This document shows, in pieces, positions 53,088-64,000 of a DNA stretch of 64,000 nucleotides. Source of the stretch: Ectocarpus siliculosus (lineage: Eukaryota; Sar; Phaeophyceae; Ectocarpales; Ectocarpaceae); assembly GCA_000310025.1 (NCBI GenBank), contig FN648414.1, positions 184,282 to 248,281 on the forward strand, given 5' to 3'. Both the position numbers and the translations under genes were made by a program. The notes under the pieces are model-generated. The model worked only from the letters and a program-made list of their open reading frames with translations, searched no databases and was not told where the DNA came from. Numbering within the stretch: the stretch's first letter is position 1; each line of letters opens with the position of its first letter.

Positions 53088-53504
53088 TCATGTTGTGTTC
53101 GCGAACGACCAGTATCCTCCACAGAAATGCTCCTCGAGCCGTGTACGCAACGTCTTGATGGGCGTGGCGAGAATAAATGCTGCACAGGCTTCACAAGTAA
53201 ATCTTCCACCGCAGGTACGGGATCTGAACGTGGCACATTCTTGAAGAGCTATTTCGCAGCACTGAGTGCACCAAGGGTACAACAGAGCTGAACAACGCCG
53301 TATTGGCGCCACGGACGCTGTGCTAGTGCAATCATTGTCAAGGACCCGAACAGAAGATGTTTTGGACAAACTTGAAGCTTCTCGAACGGACGTCATGCCG
53401 TTCTTCATCGGCACAATCACATGATTGACCAGGGAGCTGATGGCCCCCATGCTGATCTCCAACTCTGTAGTAAACGGGTCGAGGTCAAACCCCACCTGTT
53501 GCAA
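53088..53504 (-). CDS. hypothetical 138-codon ORF
   Basis: A hydrophilic, Cys-containing frame (VGFDLDPFTTELEISMGAIS; later ATFRSRTCGGRFTCEACAAF). It has an acceptor-like gcaacag at its 5' side and may be an exon of a - strand gene. I do not recognise the protein. On the opposite strand a phrase reading ILHRNAPRAVY faintly recalls a kinase HRD loop, so the true coding strand is open. Confidence 0.2.
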   Translation of the reverse strand: MQQVGFDLDPFTTELEISMGAISSLVNHVIVPMKNGMTSVREASSLSKTSSVRVLDNDCTSTASVAPIRRCSALLYPWCTQCCEIALQECATFRSRTCGGRFTCEACAAFILATPIKTLRTRLEEHFCGGYWSFANTT

Positions 53505-54549
53505 TCATTTGTGCTCTGATTCCCTGGGTGGGTTGGCTGGGGTGCGCTGTGCTGATGAAGAGATGAACGAACTTCGTTTGTGACGCTTGCTTAGACAGAG
53601 GTGGACAATGCTCACCGCGGCTGTTGAAAAAATGCCTAGCGGGCGTCCTGACGCTTCTACACGGTGCTTCCACCCAGGATTCCGAAAAGATCGCTCCATT
53701 TCCATTGTTGTTTCCACCGAATCGTTAGTCGAGCAAACTTCCGTCCGTACGATTCTCGTCTCACCTTACTACCCATAGCCGTAGAGATCTGTCTCTTGGA
53801 GAACAGTGGTTAGGAAACGAACGAGAGTTTGTGTGTGTTCTTGAGTGCATCGCCGGCAACATTTAGTCAACTCAGCAGATGTCCTCCAAGCCCTGTGTCT
53901 GGCAGGATCTTCACCGGCACACGTCCAACCCTACCCTTAGCTCCCGGTGTATTTCACAGGATATCTGTGCCAACGTGTGTGCAACGGTGCTATTCGGATT
54001 GCTGCGTCTCGGTTGGATGCGACCATTGTTACAGATGTTCCTAACACCCGAGGGAGCCCTGCAACTCCCACAGTTGGCGTAAGTGGAGTTTGACAGCTAC
54101 AGGGAACGCCAGGTGAGTCCCATACATTCAACAGTAACAGTCAGCAGCTGACCATCCTACGCAGGTACGGAAAGAAAAATTACCCTCGCTCGCGTTCGTG
54201 CAACCAGAGTCCATACCACCACAAGGGAGTACACCAGTACGCGCTTGTCTAGGTGTTGTGAGCACGGGAGCGTGGACACAAAGGCGGTCATGCCTGTACA
54301 CGTGGGACAGCATCCGACGCATTTCGTCCGTTTCCCCCCGTGTTGTCTCGTCGATCAATGGCGTGTACGCCGTGCTACACCAGCAGCAGTATCAGTCGCG
54401 ATCAAGGATCTTGTTCAACTCTGTTTCTTTCGCCGACAGTGTTTTTCACTCGCATGGAAGACCCTCTTTTTTTCTCTTGGCGCCAAAACGGTCCTCTTCT
54501 CGTGTGTCGCTTTTTCCTGGTTTATTTTGCTGGGACCACCGATATGCAG
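53505..54549. other. unassigned region
   Basis: No gene was recognised. Weak splice-like signals exist (ttcacag at 53960), but no exon with a recognisable product was found. Confidence 0.4.
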
Positions 54550-55179
54550 GAGGAGATAGCGTACCGTACGATGCTACTGCCCAACTCCGGCTTCGCCAAG
54601 AAGGTGACGCGCCCGGCCGTCGTCAACACGATGCCGGGAACGCAACTGGTGAGCTGAGCAATGACCGAACGCAGTGTCGGGTGCCCACCATGGGGCGACG
54701 CGTGAAAATGACAACAGGTCTTGCTGCCTGCGTGTGCTCCCGCTGCTGCTCATGTTGTATTCAGGCCGTCACTAGAGACCACGTATGGAGAATGTTGTTG
54801 TAGAGTCACGCTGTCGTATGTCGGTGACGGTAAGTTAGACAGAAAGAACACACGCTGCAGTGTGAGTCGTGGAGACACTGAATTAACATCGTACGTGTAG
54901 ACGGGCACAACGATGTCGTTGCCCTAGACCGTCTGGGCATGGTTCCATACGACCGTTACCCTGCCTCTCAGGTCGTCCGCCTCTTATGGCTCAGATTATC
55001 CACGGACTCCTTGTCCAACCACACCGACAACAAAACAATCCCCCCCCATCTTGCCCACGCCCGCATTTGTCTTGTCGTCAGACCACCATTCGGAAGCTGG
55101 TCCGCACCACCACGTCTACCAACCCCGCGCATAGGCCCACCATGGCCGAAATCGCGCCACAATTCTCGCGGTGGCTTAG
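54550..55179 (+). pseudogene. possible protein-kinase remnants
   Basis: 54550-54648 (33 codons between gatatgcag and gtgagc) encodes NSGFAKKVTRPAVVNTMPGTQ, which resembles a kinase activation segment with the metal-binding DFG changed to NSG and GTxxY following. 54901-54971 encodes DVVALDRLGMVPYD, reminiscent of the DVxSLGMVLxE helix. 55071-55179 encodes TSTNPAHRPTMAEIAPQFSRWL, a good match to kinase subdomain XI. The pieces are in kinase order, but phases do not join, upstream lobes (G-loop, HRD) are missing and a key Asp is lost. Either a degraded kinase or a gene I have misassembled. Confidence 0.35.
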
Positions 55180-56205
55180 GCCGTGCGCCTCGCGATGCAG
55201 CAGAACGCCACGCCGGTTGCTTCAGCAGCGACGGCGGCAGCGGCGGTTTCAGCGGCCCTTCCGAGCGGAGACTTCGAAGAAGTACAATCGCCGGCTCACG
55301 CCAGCACCGGTAGCGCGGTGGCGGTGGGGGCCGGTCAGGCGGATGCAGCAGGGCTGGTGGCGGTGAACGCAAGCGCCGACGTACCCTTGGCTCCCATCCT
55401 TTACGGAGACGCATTGCTTGCGGGGGGCGGCGGTGGCAGCAGCGGACGCGGCGGTGGCGGTGGGGGCGGCGACTCTGCAGGGGGCGCCCCAGCCATCAGG
55501 AGTGGTGTTGGTGGCGGCCTGGGCGGCGGGGACAGCGCCGGAGGCGGCAGGAGCGCCGCCAGCGCTGCAGTCCTCCGACAAATGAGCGCCGAGGTACAAG
55601 AGGCGGTAGCGACGGCAGAGTGCAGGAGTGCGGAGGCGGTCAGCGGAGGGGGAGGAGGAGGCGGATCTGAGGCAAGCGGCCGGGCAGGAGAGAGGGCCGT
55701 TGGAGATGCCGTTGGAGGAGAAGGTGCAGGCATGGGACTCGAGAGGCTAGAGGGTCGGTATGGAGCCATCGACCACCCTCCCACCGGACGGCGCAGCTCT
55801 TTGTCTCCTCGCGCACACTTGGAAGGGCTCCTGCAGGGCGCCACCGGCGACGGATTTGGGGCCAGGGCACTCTTGCGCTCAGCCCCCGCGGTGGCGGATG
55901 CCGTCGAGCACGCGGTGGGTGCGGCCGACATTTCGGTTTCTAACGCACCCTCCCCGGCGGATGTAGCAGCAGCAGCAGCAGGAGCAGCGGGCCCGGTGGG
56001 CTCGAACATCGGTCCGATCCCAGCAAGCTCCATCTTTGCCGCAGTTCCAGTACCGGAGAGCGGCGACGGTGCAGGCTTTTCTGCCCCCTACTCCGTCGGA
56101 AGCCTCGGCAGCGAGGAAGGGTCGCCGGCGATGGGCCTAGTGACAGAGGAGGCGGCGGATTGGCTGACGCGAGATTGGCAACATCCCCGAGGCGGAAGAG
56201 GATGA
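55180..56205 (+). CDS. Ala/Gly-rich open frame, possible C-terminal exon
   Basis: An open frame of about 341 codons after the acceptor-like gtggcttag. It is low complexity: Ala/Ser-rich, then poly-Gly (AGGGGGSSGRGGGGGGG), with some ordered-looking stretches (RRSSLSPRAHLEGLLQGATG). Length and composition differ from neighbouring intergenic DNA, which favours real coding. It directly follows the kinase subdomain XI-like sequence in another frame, so a small indel or assembly error could separate them. No function is inferred. Confidence 0.45.
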   Translation, partial: AVRLAMQQNATPVASAATAAAAVSAALPSGDFEEVQSPAHASTGSAVAVGAGQADAAGLVAVNASADVPLAPILYGDALLAGGGGGSSGRGGGGGGGDSAGGAPAIRSGVGGGLGGGDSAGGGRSAASAAVLRQMSAEVQEAVATAECRSAEAVSGGGGGGGSEASGRAGERAVGDAVGGEGAGMGLERLEGRYGAIDHPPTGRRSSLSPRAHLEGLLQGATGDGFGARALLRSAPAVADAVEHAVGAADISVSNAPSPADVAAAAAGAAGPVGSNIGPIPASSIFAAVPVPESGDGAGFSAPYSVGSLGSEEGSPAMGLVTEEAADWLTRDWQHPRGGRG

Positions 56206-57800
56206 AGGAGACGGTGATGGGTGGGAGTGGGGCTGGGAGTTCGATGGAGATGACGGGGACTGCAGTGCGGCCGTGGGGTTCGGTACGTAGGTCGGTAACC
56301 GGAGGCAGACGTTCCCGGTTCGGAGGAAGCACGACATCCCACCTCGCTCGCATTCTGAAGGCCTGATCGCAATAAAGACAGCGGGTCAGAGTTCTGAGCG
56401 ATACTTTCACGACGGAGGGGAAGGCATCCGGGTGCCGTTTCCACTCTTCGCTCGACGGCTTCTTCTTCCCTGTCGTTCGAAAGTAGGGGGTGCGCTGAAA
56501 GCACCATTTCTTAGTTGTGCATTGTATTTTATGGCACGATCTCAATATTGTCGTGGGCTTGTCTCATGAACGCCGCTACCCGGCTCGCTTGGCGATTTAT
56601 GACATTTACTCTCGTACTTTACATAAAATTCGAAGACTTTACATTCTATTACCTTTGTTTTCATGATGCCCTTTTGGCTTGCATGACGTTGATTAAACTG
56701 TTAAATACTTTTGAAGACTGCTGTGAAAATAAGCTGTGGGGAGGGCGTGTGGGTCATGAACCTTGAGGGGTGGAAGGGAAGGGGGGAGGTATCGGTTGCG
56801 CCCATTCGGAAATAATGATGTGTGAGACACGTCTACGAAAGGGGATCCGCGGCGTGTGTTTGTGTTTGTGTCTTGACGGGTGCAGATATTACCTCGAGTG
56901 CAGTTCCGAAGTCACGAAGGATGTGTGGGGGAGACGTGTGGCGTGAGTACGTCCGAGGGGGGATAAGGTGGGAATGAATAGTGCCCATCGAAAGCAGATG
57001 CGAAGGTAGACACATCTTACGAGGAGGTGGGTATGCCCGTTGAGAGGGTGCCGTGATCGAGTAGGCACGACCTATGATGCATACGTATGTCTACCAGGGA
57101 AAGTTGGAGGGGGCGTACGGTTTTGGGTATGAGAACTATGTAGACCTATTCATTTCTCCGATGTAAAATGTGATCATCCGTGTTGCTAGGCGTCTCCTTG
57201 GCGATTCCTAGGTGGTGAGTTGCGACTCGATTTTGCTTTTTCCAAGACACTGCTCTTGAAGCAACGATAGGTTTTGAATATGCGTATTTAATACCACCTG
57301 CCCTTTGTGTGGGTGACGTAAGCTGTTGTGGGTAATCGCCGTAAGTGCGATGACCGAAGGACGGGTGTCAGGGTACTTGTGTGCGAGCTTCTTATGAAGG
57401 TGTGCCGAGTTGTGACAACAATGGTGCCGCCGCAAATCCTGAGATTGACGTGACAAAAAGTGATATATTGTGGGGCTTGCTCTCCAAGCCAAAAAATGCA
57501 CTTGATAATGGTTGCGTGGACTCTACTCTGACGCTGTATCGTGTACCGTGCAAGGATCGTAGTAAGTCGTTCACAAACACACATGGCAAGCAGGTGCCAG
57601 AAAAGATTTTGAACCTATGTGCGTGCCTTGCCTTGCATGTTGTGTCATTGAGAACTGCAAAATATTCTTGTTGGACAGAGGATGGGTGATGTGGATGTGT
57701 TCACACGTTTTTACCCACGTGACGAGCAACCACAAGAACAGGTGTTCAGACATTAGGGCGTCTAGTACCTTCGTGTTACGTCTCCTGCTGAACAACCGAT
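56206..57800. other. intergenic, no gene seen
   Basis: Relatively AT-rich around 56510-56720. Open frames are short and unrecognised. The 5' part may be the 3' UTR of the preceding frame. Confidence 0.45.
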
Positions 57801-57805
57801 AAATT

Positions 57806-58135
57806 AATGTTGGGTAGAAGTAGGTGGCCAACATTGGGTCACAAAAAGGTGGGGAGGCGGCGCAGGATGGGCTGTTTTTATCAAGTCTTGAGCCCTTTTC
57901 TGCGAACTGTGCCGTTGGAGCGGGAATAGAGTACTTTGATATTCTTCACGTTTGAAGCTACGGCGGTGCCTTGAAATAAGGGGAAAACGATGAAGGCTTT
58001 GCAGCAGGCGGGCGTTGTGTCGATATGGTTGTTCACGCTCGTAGGGGTGGCGAAATATAACGTTGGGTTGAAGTAGGTGATCAAATTGGGTCACAATAAG
58101 GGGGGGGGGCGCAGGATGGGCTGTTGTTTGAAGTT
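57806..58135. repeat. pair of 70-bp direct repeats
   Basis: gttgggtagaagtaggtgg-ccaacattgggtcacaa at 57808 and gttgggttgaagtaggtgat-caaattgggtcacaa at 58063, each followed by G-rich DNA and gcgcaggatgggctgtt. They are 255 bp apart in the same orientation. Confidence 0.7.
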
Positions 58136-60088
58136 TGGGTTGTATTCTTGTCCCTTACCTAGATCATTCAATGTAAGTATTGGATTGGGTTGGGTGAGGC
58201 CTCCTGCACTGACAGGAGGGCCTCGCCGTGAAGTAACTCTTCGGGCTGGGCATACAGATCGCAATATGCCCAGACCCTGATCAGCAAGTTCATGAATAGA
58301 AATAGTATTCGTAGGGCGGGTGGGATGGTCTCAAATATTTCTTCCTTCTCCTCTGCTCCGGCGTATTTCGGGAGAGAGAAGGGGACTGAACAAGGAAGAG
58401 TCATTTTTCAACATGCCTCATGGGATATCTGCCTCTTCCCGATTTCGTTCCGAAATCTGGATTCGTCTCAAATCCGAGATTACTCAAGAGAACGAAACCG
58501 GCCTGCTTGTAGCTGGTATATGTGTGCCCGCCCTCGACAAGGATCCCGACGACCCACGCATTTGGTTGGGAAAGTAAGAGAGCACGTCAGACCCGAGACG
58601 GGTCTGATTGTCAACCAATCGTCGCATCGTGTTGTCTAGCTTTGAAGGCAGAGCAGAATGTTTTATGTTTCACGCCATCAGACGTGCATTCAAAACACAC
58701 GACGAGATACTCTTCATCTACGTGTTCTTCGCGCCATTCGTGACAATTCAACCTTTTTTGCTGAGAAGAAAATAACTTCGAGCTCGCGGGGAAGATATTC
58801 TGTCATTTACTCTCCCCGCCCGAGAAATGTTTTCAGTCAAACCGTTGTTTCCATCGCCCGTAATTTGTATCTATCTTTCAGTCTCGCCGCTCAAACGTCC
58901 TCCCGTTCGGGGCCAGACAGCAAAAAATTACGTAATATTTAGTCACTTCTACAAACAACTACAGCCACAGCCTCGGCCATCGAGTTTGTTCCGCAAACAA
59001 AAGTACCGCTGCGCGTTTTCCGCATAGTAGACGTATACCGTTCATCTTTGGGGTCCAACCTTGCTAATGTAGGTTGTCGTCCTTAGTTTTGTCCCCCTCC
59101 CCCCTTGGGCATTCTTGAGAGTTCGCCGATCGGGCCACTCCGTGTACCGCGTCGTCATGTAAGGGCACAATGTTCAGCACGTGGGTCAAGACGAAACGCA
59201 CAGGACACAGCTTTTTGCACCGGTACCGTGTAGACGCGCTCTAAACAGTTAATTACGAGGGTTGAAAAAGATTGTTGTTGTTGTTCTGTATACTATTTAG
59301 AATGCATGAACGCTTCCTACCTTCACAAGACGACAAACGCATGACCCTGTCTTGCCCTGTCAACAAGAGTTTGACGACCGCGCCTCAAACTCCGCCAAGC
59401 TACATAGACTTTCCCGGATGAAAGGTTCTCAGCCGAGATGAGGCTCTATGCCGCTAAACCTGGTGAAAAGTGACATAGACTGCATACCGAATAGCGGCCA
59501 CATTGCGTCGTGACAACACAGGAGTCGTTAGACGGCGGCCGCCGCTGCACTGGAAGTATGCGCTTACTCCGTGACTGGCCGTGGCGTACATGCGCCTCCA
59601 CCAGCTGCCAGGACGTCGATGCTACTCTCTGTATAGAATTCGACCTCCGTCTCCACCACCTATTTGTCAATAAATGTGGGAGATCACCCACGAGGGGAAG
59701 GTTGCACCTAGGACGGGATTTGACCTTGGTTTGCAAGTGGAGACCGATGTGTTTTGCACTGGGTTGGGCGAGCTAATGTGGCGTGTGTTCTTATGCAAGG
59801 CCGGGTAGAGATGAGACCTCGCTTACACAACAGATGCTCACCAGGCGTATGAAAGTTTTGTCGTACTCGAGTACGGTAGTCAATGTATACCTTTGCGGGA
59901 TCTACACCAGACCACCAGAGTGAGGGAGATTCGCGACTTGGGTAGAATGAATGAAAATCTCAACGACATTCCTGCCGTTCGTACTACTTACTGTATCTCG
60001 GATAAATTGGCAAGTAGGAAAGTACGAACAAGCCTGTAGACAGGTGTTTGTCAAGAAACACAATGACCAGTAAACTACTAGTCGGCGC
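58136..60088. other. intergenic, no gene seen
   Basis: Two overlapping open frames at 58292-58639 have no recognisable features. A B-box-like sequence on the - strand near 59715-59735 is not part of a foldable tRNA. Nothing else is supported. Confidence 0.4.
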
Positions 60089-60091
60089 TGA

Positions 60092-60331
60092 CTACACAGG
60101 TGGACGTCGACCCCCCTTCCCCAAAATGTCGGATGCCTTCGTCCCCTTGTGGACACCTTGACAAGGCCGAATACCTTGGAGAAGACAACCAAGGCCTCGA
60201 AAGGGGAGAAATCGAGGTATTTTTGAGGCCTTGGTTGTCTTCTCCAAGGTGTTCAACCTTGTCACGGTCTCCACAAAGGGGCGAGGGCATCCGACATTTT
60301 GGGGAAGGGGGGTGGATGTCCAACCGTGTAG
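60092..60331. mobile_element. 240-bp hairpin MITE with a TGA target duplication
   Basis: Two arms of about 105 bp are near-perfect reverse complements: ctacac-ggtggacgtcgacccccc ... ggagaagacaaccaaggcctc, then a short loop (about 60205-60216), then gaggccttggttgtcttctcc ... ggggggtggatgtccaaccgtgtag. The element starts CTACAC and ends GTGTAG. TGA at 60089-60091 and TGA at 60332-60334 flank it. A 3-bp duplication is typical of PIF/Harbinger-type MITEs. A transcript would form a long hairpin. Confidence 0.8.
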
Positions 60332-60334
60332 TGA

Positions 60335-61360
60335 TCTAGTGGTCATCGTGCTTTTCACAGTGTTAAGACTAGGCATGATATTATCTTTGTGCGAGCGAAC
60401 GATGTCGATACTCTGTGTTCTTCGAGCCGGAGATAGTGAGTGTCGGATAAAGTTGGGCGGAGGAGTGTACGAGCGTGAGTCTTAACCATAGGGAAAGGAA
60501 CATTTTCAGTTGTTGTTTGCCGGAGCTGCACTACTGTACATGTGGCACGTGCACTATGTGACCGGCTGGTGGAAGGGTACGAAGATAAGAGCGTTGCACC
60601 TCGCGGCTATTCACGACGAGGAGACACAATACGGCACGGCCGAGGCTTGTACATCGTGATTAGTACGGTACCTCCTTCAGAGAATGAGAGTACCGATGAG
60701 AATGTTTCGTGTCTTAGACTAGAACCGCAGAGACTTGGACCAGGGCATCCTCATCGCGACGCCCGGGAAGAAGAACGTTTTGTCTGCAGAGAATCCTTGA
60801 ATGTGAGAGGGGAAGTAAGTGTGTCTCTACCTCCAATGCCGAATTCACCCCGGGCAGAGTATTGACTGAGGCTGGGGCAAATGTCGCACACGTGTTGCCA
60901 TCACGAGTTTTACCCACACCCAAGGTCTAGTCCTACTTGGTTTTGCCCCATTGGGTACGCATATATTCTTCACTATGTCGTACGGGCACTCTTGTCCCCT
61001 TTGTCCACTGACATCACACGATGATTCCTGTGGTGAACTCATTCCCCACCGTCCACGTCGAATATTGACATTCCAAAGACACATTCAATACCTGTCGGGT
61101 TTGGTTTCACCCTGCCTTGGGCACGAGGTTCTGCCAACCATGTGTGTAACATGTGACTATTCGTACTGCAGCCGACATGGCGGGGCTGTGCTGTACGTAG
61201 TATGGGAAGAGTTTCCGCCGATGGTCACGCCCCCACCCTCCCACCCTTCCAACCAAAACATTCAAACAATACTATTCGCGCTCTCGTGAGTCTTCAAAGC
61301 ACCTACGGCACACCTCTTCTCGCTCGAATACCCTAACATGTAGGGGACACGTTACGTCAC
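60335..61360. other. intergenic, no gene assigned
   Basis: The right part (about 60940-61290) appears distantly duplicated near 63010-63200, consistent with the tandem duplication of the neighbouring gene. No product was recognised. Confidence 0.4.
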
Positions 61361-61427
61361 CGTGCCACAGGATGTAAACGGTACCCATTTCGCTACGATC
61401 TTGGTGCCTCCAAAGATTTTCACCATG

Positions 61428-61520
61428 CCGAGGACACCACCGTCACCGCCGACACCGCCGACACCGCCGACACCGCCCACACCGCCGACACCGCCGCAAC
61501 CACCGCCACCGCCCCCACAG
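61428..61520. repeat. CCGACA/CCGCC hexanucleotide microsatellite
   Basis: ccgccgacaccgccgaca-type units, imperfect. On the + strand it reads as Pro-Thr-Pro repeats within an open frame starting before 61362 (VPQDVNGTHFATILVPPKIF). That frame may or may not be real. Confidence 0.75.
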
Positions 61521-61607
61521 CCGATGTCTCGACCGCATGAGAATTTCAGGAAACCATCATTGTGCCGACCAACTAAAATGGACTATGTAGCTAGTGCTTT
61601 ATTCCTT

Positions 61608-62351
61608 TTACTTCTTGTGTCCCCCGGTCCTGCGTTGGGCTCCTTCGATGATGCACGGGGCTTTAGCACCACGGTCGGAGCAACGACCCTGGCTCTGGAG
61701 GACACCGGTGACGCAGCAGTCCTCCCCGCTCAATCCGCGGGGTAGGTTCTTCCTGCATTCAATGCCACCGCACTCCCCGCATCCCAGCTGTTGGTAGAGG
61801 GAGCACGGAAGTGGGGAAAAGGGGTTTAACCAGCGTTACACAGCGTTACAGGGGATTTTGAGCCACGGGGCTCTTCAGCAGGTCTATGCTTTCATTCAGC
61901 ACCAACGAGCAATGCGATTGCTATTGAAGTCGGCATGTACACTTGTCCTCAAATCGGGACTATTCCTCACCGGGCAGCAGACCGTGCCCTCGTCGTTGTG
62001 GCCGACGCGTCCTTTCATGCCCGGGTGGTAGACGTGGCAACTCTTCTGAGGTGGGCTCGGCTTCTTCTTGGGGGGGCTCGGCTTCTTCTTGGGCGGGCTC
62101 GGCTTCTTCTTGGGCGGGCTCGGCTTCTTCTTGGGGGGGCTCGGCTTCTTCTTGGGCGGGCTCGGCTTCTTCTTGGGCGGGCTCGGCTTCTTCTTGGGCG
62201 GGCCCGGTTTCGTCGGCCGGGAAGGCTTCCCTAGAGAATGGGGTGGTGATGGAATGTGCTCAGTGTGTGTGATGATAGTTAGCTGTGGATTACCTTTGAA
62301 GGCCACACGCGCTGGGCACACGTTCGCTCGTTGGTACGCATCGACGTGCAC
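61608..62351 (-). CDS. Lys/Pro-repeat and Cys-rich secreted-type protein, copy A
   Basis: Last exon 61787-61608 (60 codons with the stop) encodes LGCGECGGIEC, then GLSGEDCCVTGVL, then CSDRGAKAPCII. This is the cysteine spacing of a family I associate with brown-algal extracellular proteins. It joins in phase 0, through a 183-bp intron (61788-61970, GTGAGG...CAACAG), to an exon ending HNDEGTVCCP. That exon carries eight (S/G)PPKKKP-type units coded by a 21-bp repeat. Its 5' edge is probably 62230 (acceptor ctctag); the open frame runs on to 62351, so the true start and any signal peptide are unresolved and may lie further right. Probably wall- or matrix-associated (inference). Confidence 0.65.
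62040..62215 (-). repeat. 21-bp coding repeat (PPKKKPS), 8 units
   Basis: The + strand unit is cttcttcttgggcgggctcgg. It has eight units here and five at 63754-63850 in copy B, so the array has expanded or contracted since duplication. Confidence 0.9.
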
Positions 62352-63277
62352 GTGTACACCACAGTACTACTTTCGAATTTCAAAACTTAGTTGTAGCGCG
62401 TGCCGTTTTGACACTCGACACGGTACCAACGGAAGTTCGTGGGTCTTATCAGTAGAGCATCAGACGGGAGAGCATGTCTCGGGGAGATACATCGGTCGGA
62501 ACAATGACATGGGGCAAACTGGCGCCTGTGCAGGAAGTTGAGCCGATGGAAACCAATGAACTCACAACGAGAAATATTTGCTCTATAACTGCAACTGTAG
62601 GGTACGCTGTGTGAAGTCTTGTGAAACTCTGATGCCCCTTGAGCACATACGCACGATCAGGGTTGCTCAGGACACAGTGCGGGTTGATGGGTTTGTAGGC
62701 GAAGTCAAGTGACAGTGCGGGCGCTAGCGGCCAAGCGTGTTGCCACCAGAGCGACCCACGCTTGGTCGATAGCTCGGGTAAATAGAGACGAGAATCACGG
62801 CGTCTGGTCGACTCGCTAACTAATGCGATGCTTACCATACACGCATGTGATTTTTCCCCACGAGCGCGTCCGGTGTTGTGGTTCACTAGTATGTATGCAT
62901 CGTCCGGTTCCTCTCTCTTGGACATGAGAATTCATACCAAGACGACACGCCACGTGACATATGGTCGGGCTGCGCCATGTACACCGACAGAGTTCCCACC
63001 CCCCAACCATGTCGCGAAATACTGATTGCCTAGTGTGCTTTGACAGGCCGGTTTGTCCCTGAGCCCATCCAACCACAATGGCCCTTCCACGTCCGTCCGT
63101 GAGTCTTCAACGTACCCAAGGCATAACTTCGTTTCTGATACCCTCGGGGCGCACTACTGTAGTGCAAACCATACCCGGTTCGGTACGTTCGTGCTGCCTC
63201 CGACTTGGACGTCTGGACGTGCCGAGGGCACGGCCGTTGGTTTCTCGGCCGCATCTACATAGACGGACAACGAAATA
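62352..63277. other. spacer between the duplicated genes
   Basis: May hold the 5' exons of copy A on the - strand. A 158-codon open frame there (62449-62925, - strand) has no recognisable domain or signal peptide. Otherwise nothing is supported. Confidence 0.4.
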
Positions 63278-64000
63278 TCACGGTTCCGACCGACCAAGCT
63301 TCAAGCCTTTCCCCTTGTGCTCCCTGGACTTACCGGGTCCTCGTTTGATGATGCACGGGGCTTTAGCACCACGGTCGGAGCACCGGCCCTGGCTCTGGAG
63401 GACACCGGTGACGCAGCAGTCCTCCCCGCTCAATCCGGGGGGTAGGTTCTTCCTGCATTCAATGCCACCGCACTCCCCGCATCCCAGCTGTTGGTAGAGG
63501 GAGCACGGGAGGAGGGGGAAAGGGGGTTTCACCAGCGTTACACAGCGTTACAGGGGATTTTGAGCCACGGGGCTCTTCAGCAGGTCTATGCGTTCATTCA
63601 GCACCAACGAGCAATGCGATTGCTATTGAAGTCGGCATGTACACTTGTCCTCAAATCGGGACTATTCCTCACCGGGCAGCAGACCGTGCCCTCGTCGTTG
63701 TGGCCGACGCGTCCTTTCATGCCCGGGTGGTAGACATGGCAACTCTTCTGAGGTGGGCTCGGCTTCTTCTTGGGCAGGCTCGGCTTCTTCTTGGGCGGGC
63801 TCGGCTTTTTCTTGGGGGGGCTCGGCTTCTTCTTGGGCGGGCCCGGTTTCGTCGGCCGGGAAGGCTTCCCTAGAGAATGGGGTGGTGATGGAATGTGCTC
63901 AGTGTGTGTGATGATTGTTAGCTGTGGATTACCTTTGAAGGCCACACGCGCTGGGCACACGTTCGCTCGTTGGTACGCATCGACGTGCACGTGTACACCA
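63278..64000 (-). CDS. Lys/Pro-repeat and Cys-rich protein, copy B (5' partial)
   Basis: The last exon 63487-63278 repeats the Cys module of copy A almost exactly, but after APCII it continues differently (KRGPGKSREHKGKGLK) to a later stop. The 185-bp intron (63488-63672) has the same donor and acceptor. The upstream exon carries five Lys/Pro units, one of them changed (SLPKKKP). The frame is open towards the window edge, where the sequence still matches copy A, so the start lies outside or is unresolved. Confidence 0.62.

Noticed and set aside
55401-56033. 210-codon Pro/Ala-rich - strand frame
   Set aside because: A shadow of GC-rich codons of the Ala/Gly-rich + strand frame, with no independent support.
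61578-61745. + strand peptide with a good signal-peptide look (MDYVASALFLLLLVSPGPALG)
   Set aside because: It overlaps the - strand Cys-rich exon. The second copy conserves the - strand reading and loses this one.

Overview
The window looks like nuclear DNA of a stramenopile, most probably a brown alga of the Ectocarpus type (inference). The reasons are two intron-rich genes with long GT-AG and some GC-AG introns, tyrosine-recombinase retroelements and minisatellites inside introns, and a cysteine-rich 'CGxCGG...CC...C...APC' secreted-protein family that I know from brown algae.

Layout. (1) 177-31345, + strand: a four-domain voltage-gated calcium-channel alpha subunit, 5'-truncated by the window edge. 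I reconstructed 31 exons whose phases all join (about 2290 residues). It runs from S2 of domain I to the stop codon and keeps the EF-hand-like and IQ-like C-terminal modules of Cav channels. Its III-IV linker intron (16697-25165) is swollen by a decayed DIRS-like tyrosine-recombinase (YR) element and a satellite array. (2) 31346-34910: intergenic DNA with a large imperfect foldback. (3) 34911-51543, + strand: a 13-exon gene for a 719-residue left-handed beta-helix protein of the DUF4954 type. Its last intron (44651-51423) holds a second YR element with an intact recombinase, a gag-like ORF, no reverse transcriptase and a hairpin minisatellite. (4) 51544-61600: mostly intergenic, with possible protein-kinase remnants followed by a 340-codon Ala/Gly-rich ORF (about 54.5-56.2 kb) and a 240-bp hairpin MITE. 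(5) 61608-64000, - strand: two tandem copies of a Lys/Pro-repeat plus Cys-rich secreted-type gene; the second runs off the window.

The host genes do not form a pathway. The channel would carry Ca2+ across a plasma or flagellar membrane. The beta-helix protein is probably a sugar-nucleotide or acyltransferase-like scaffold of unknown activity. The Lys/Pro-Cys proteins look extracellular. The recurrent theme is YR retroelements sitting antisense in the longest introns, each carrying its own tandem array.

Exon boundaries come from splice consensus, phase continuity and family similarity read by eye. No alignment or transcript data were available.
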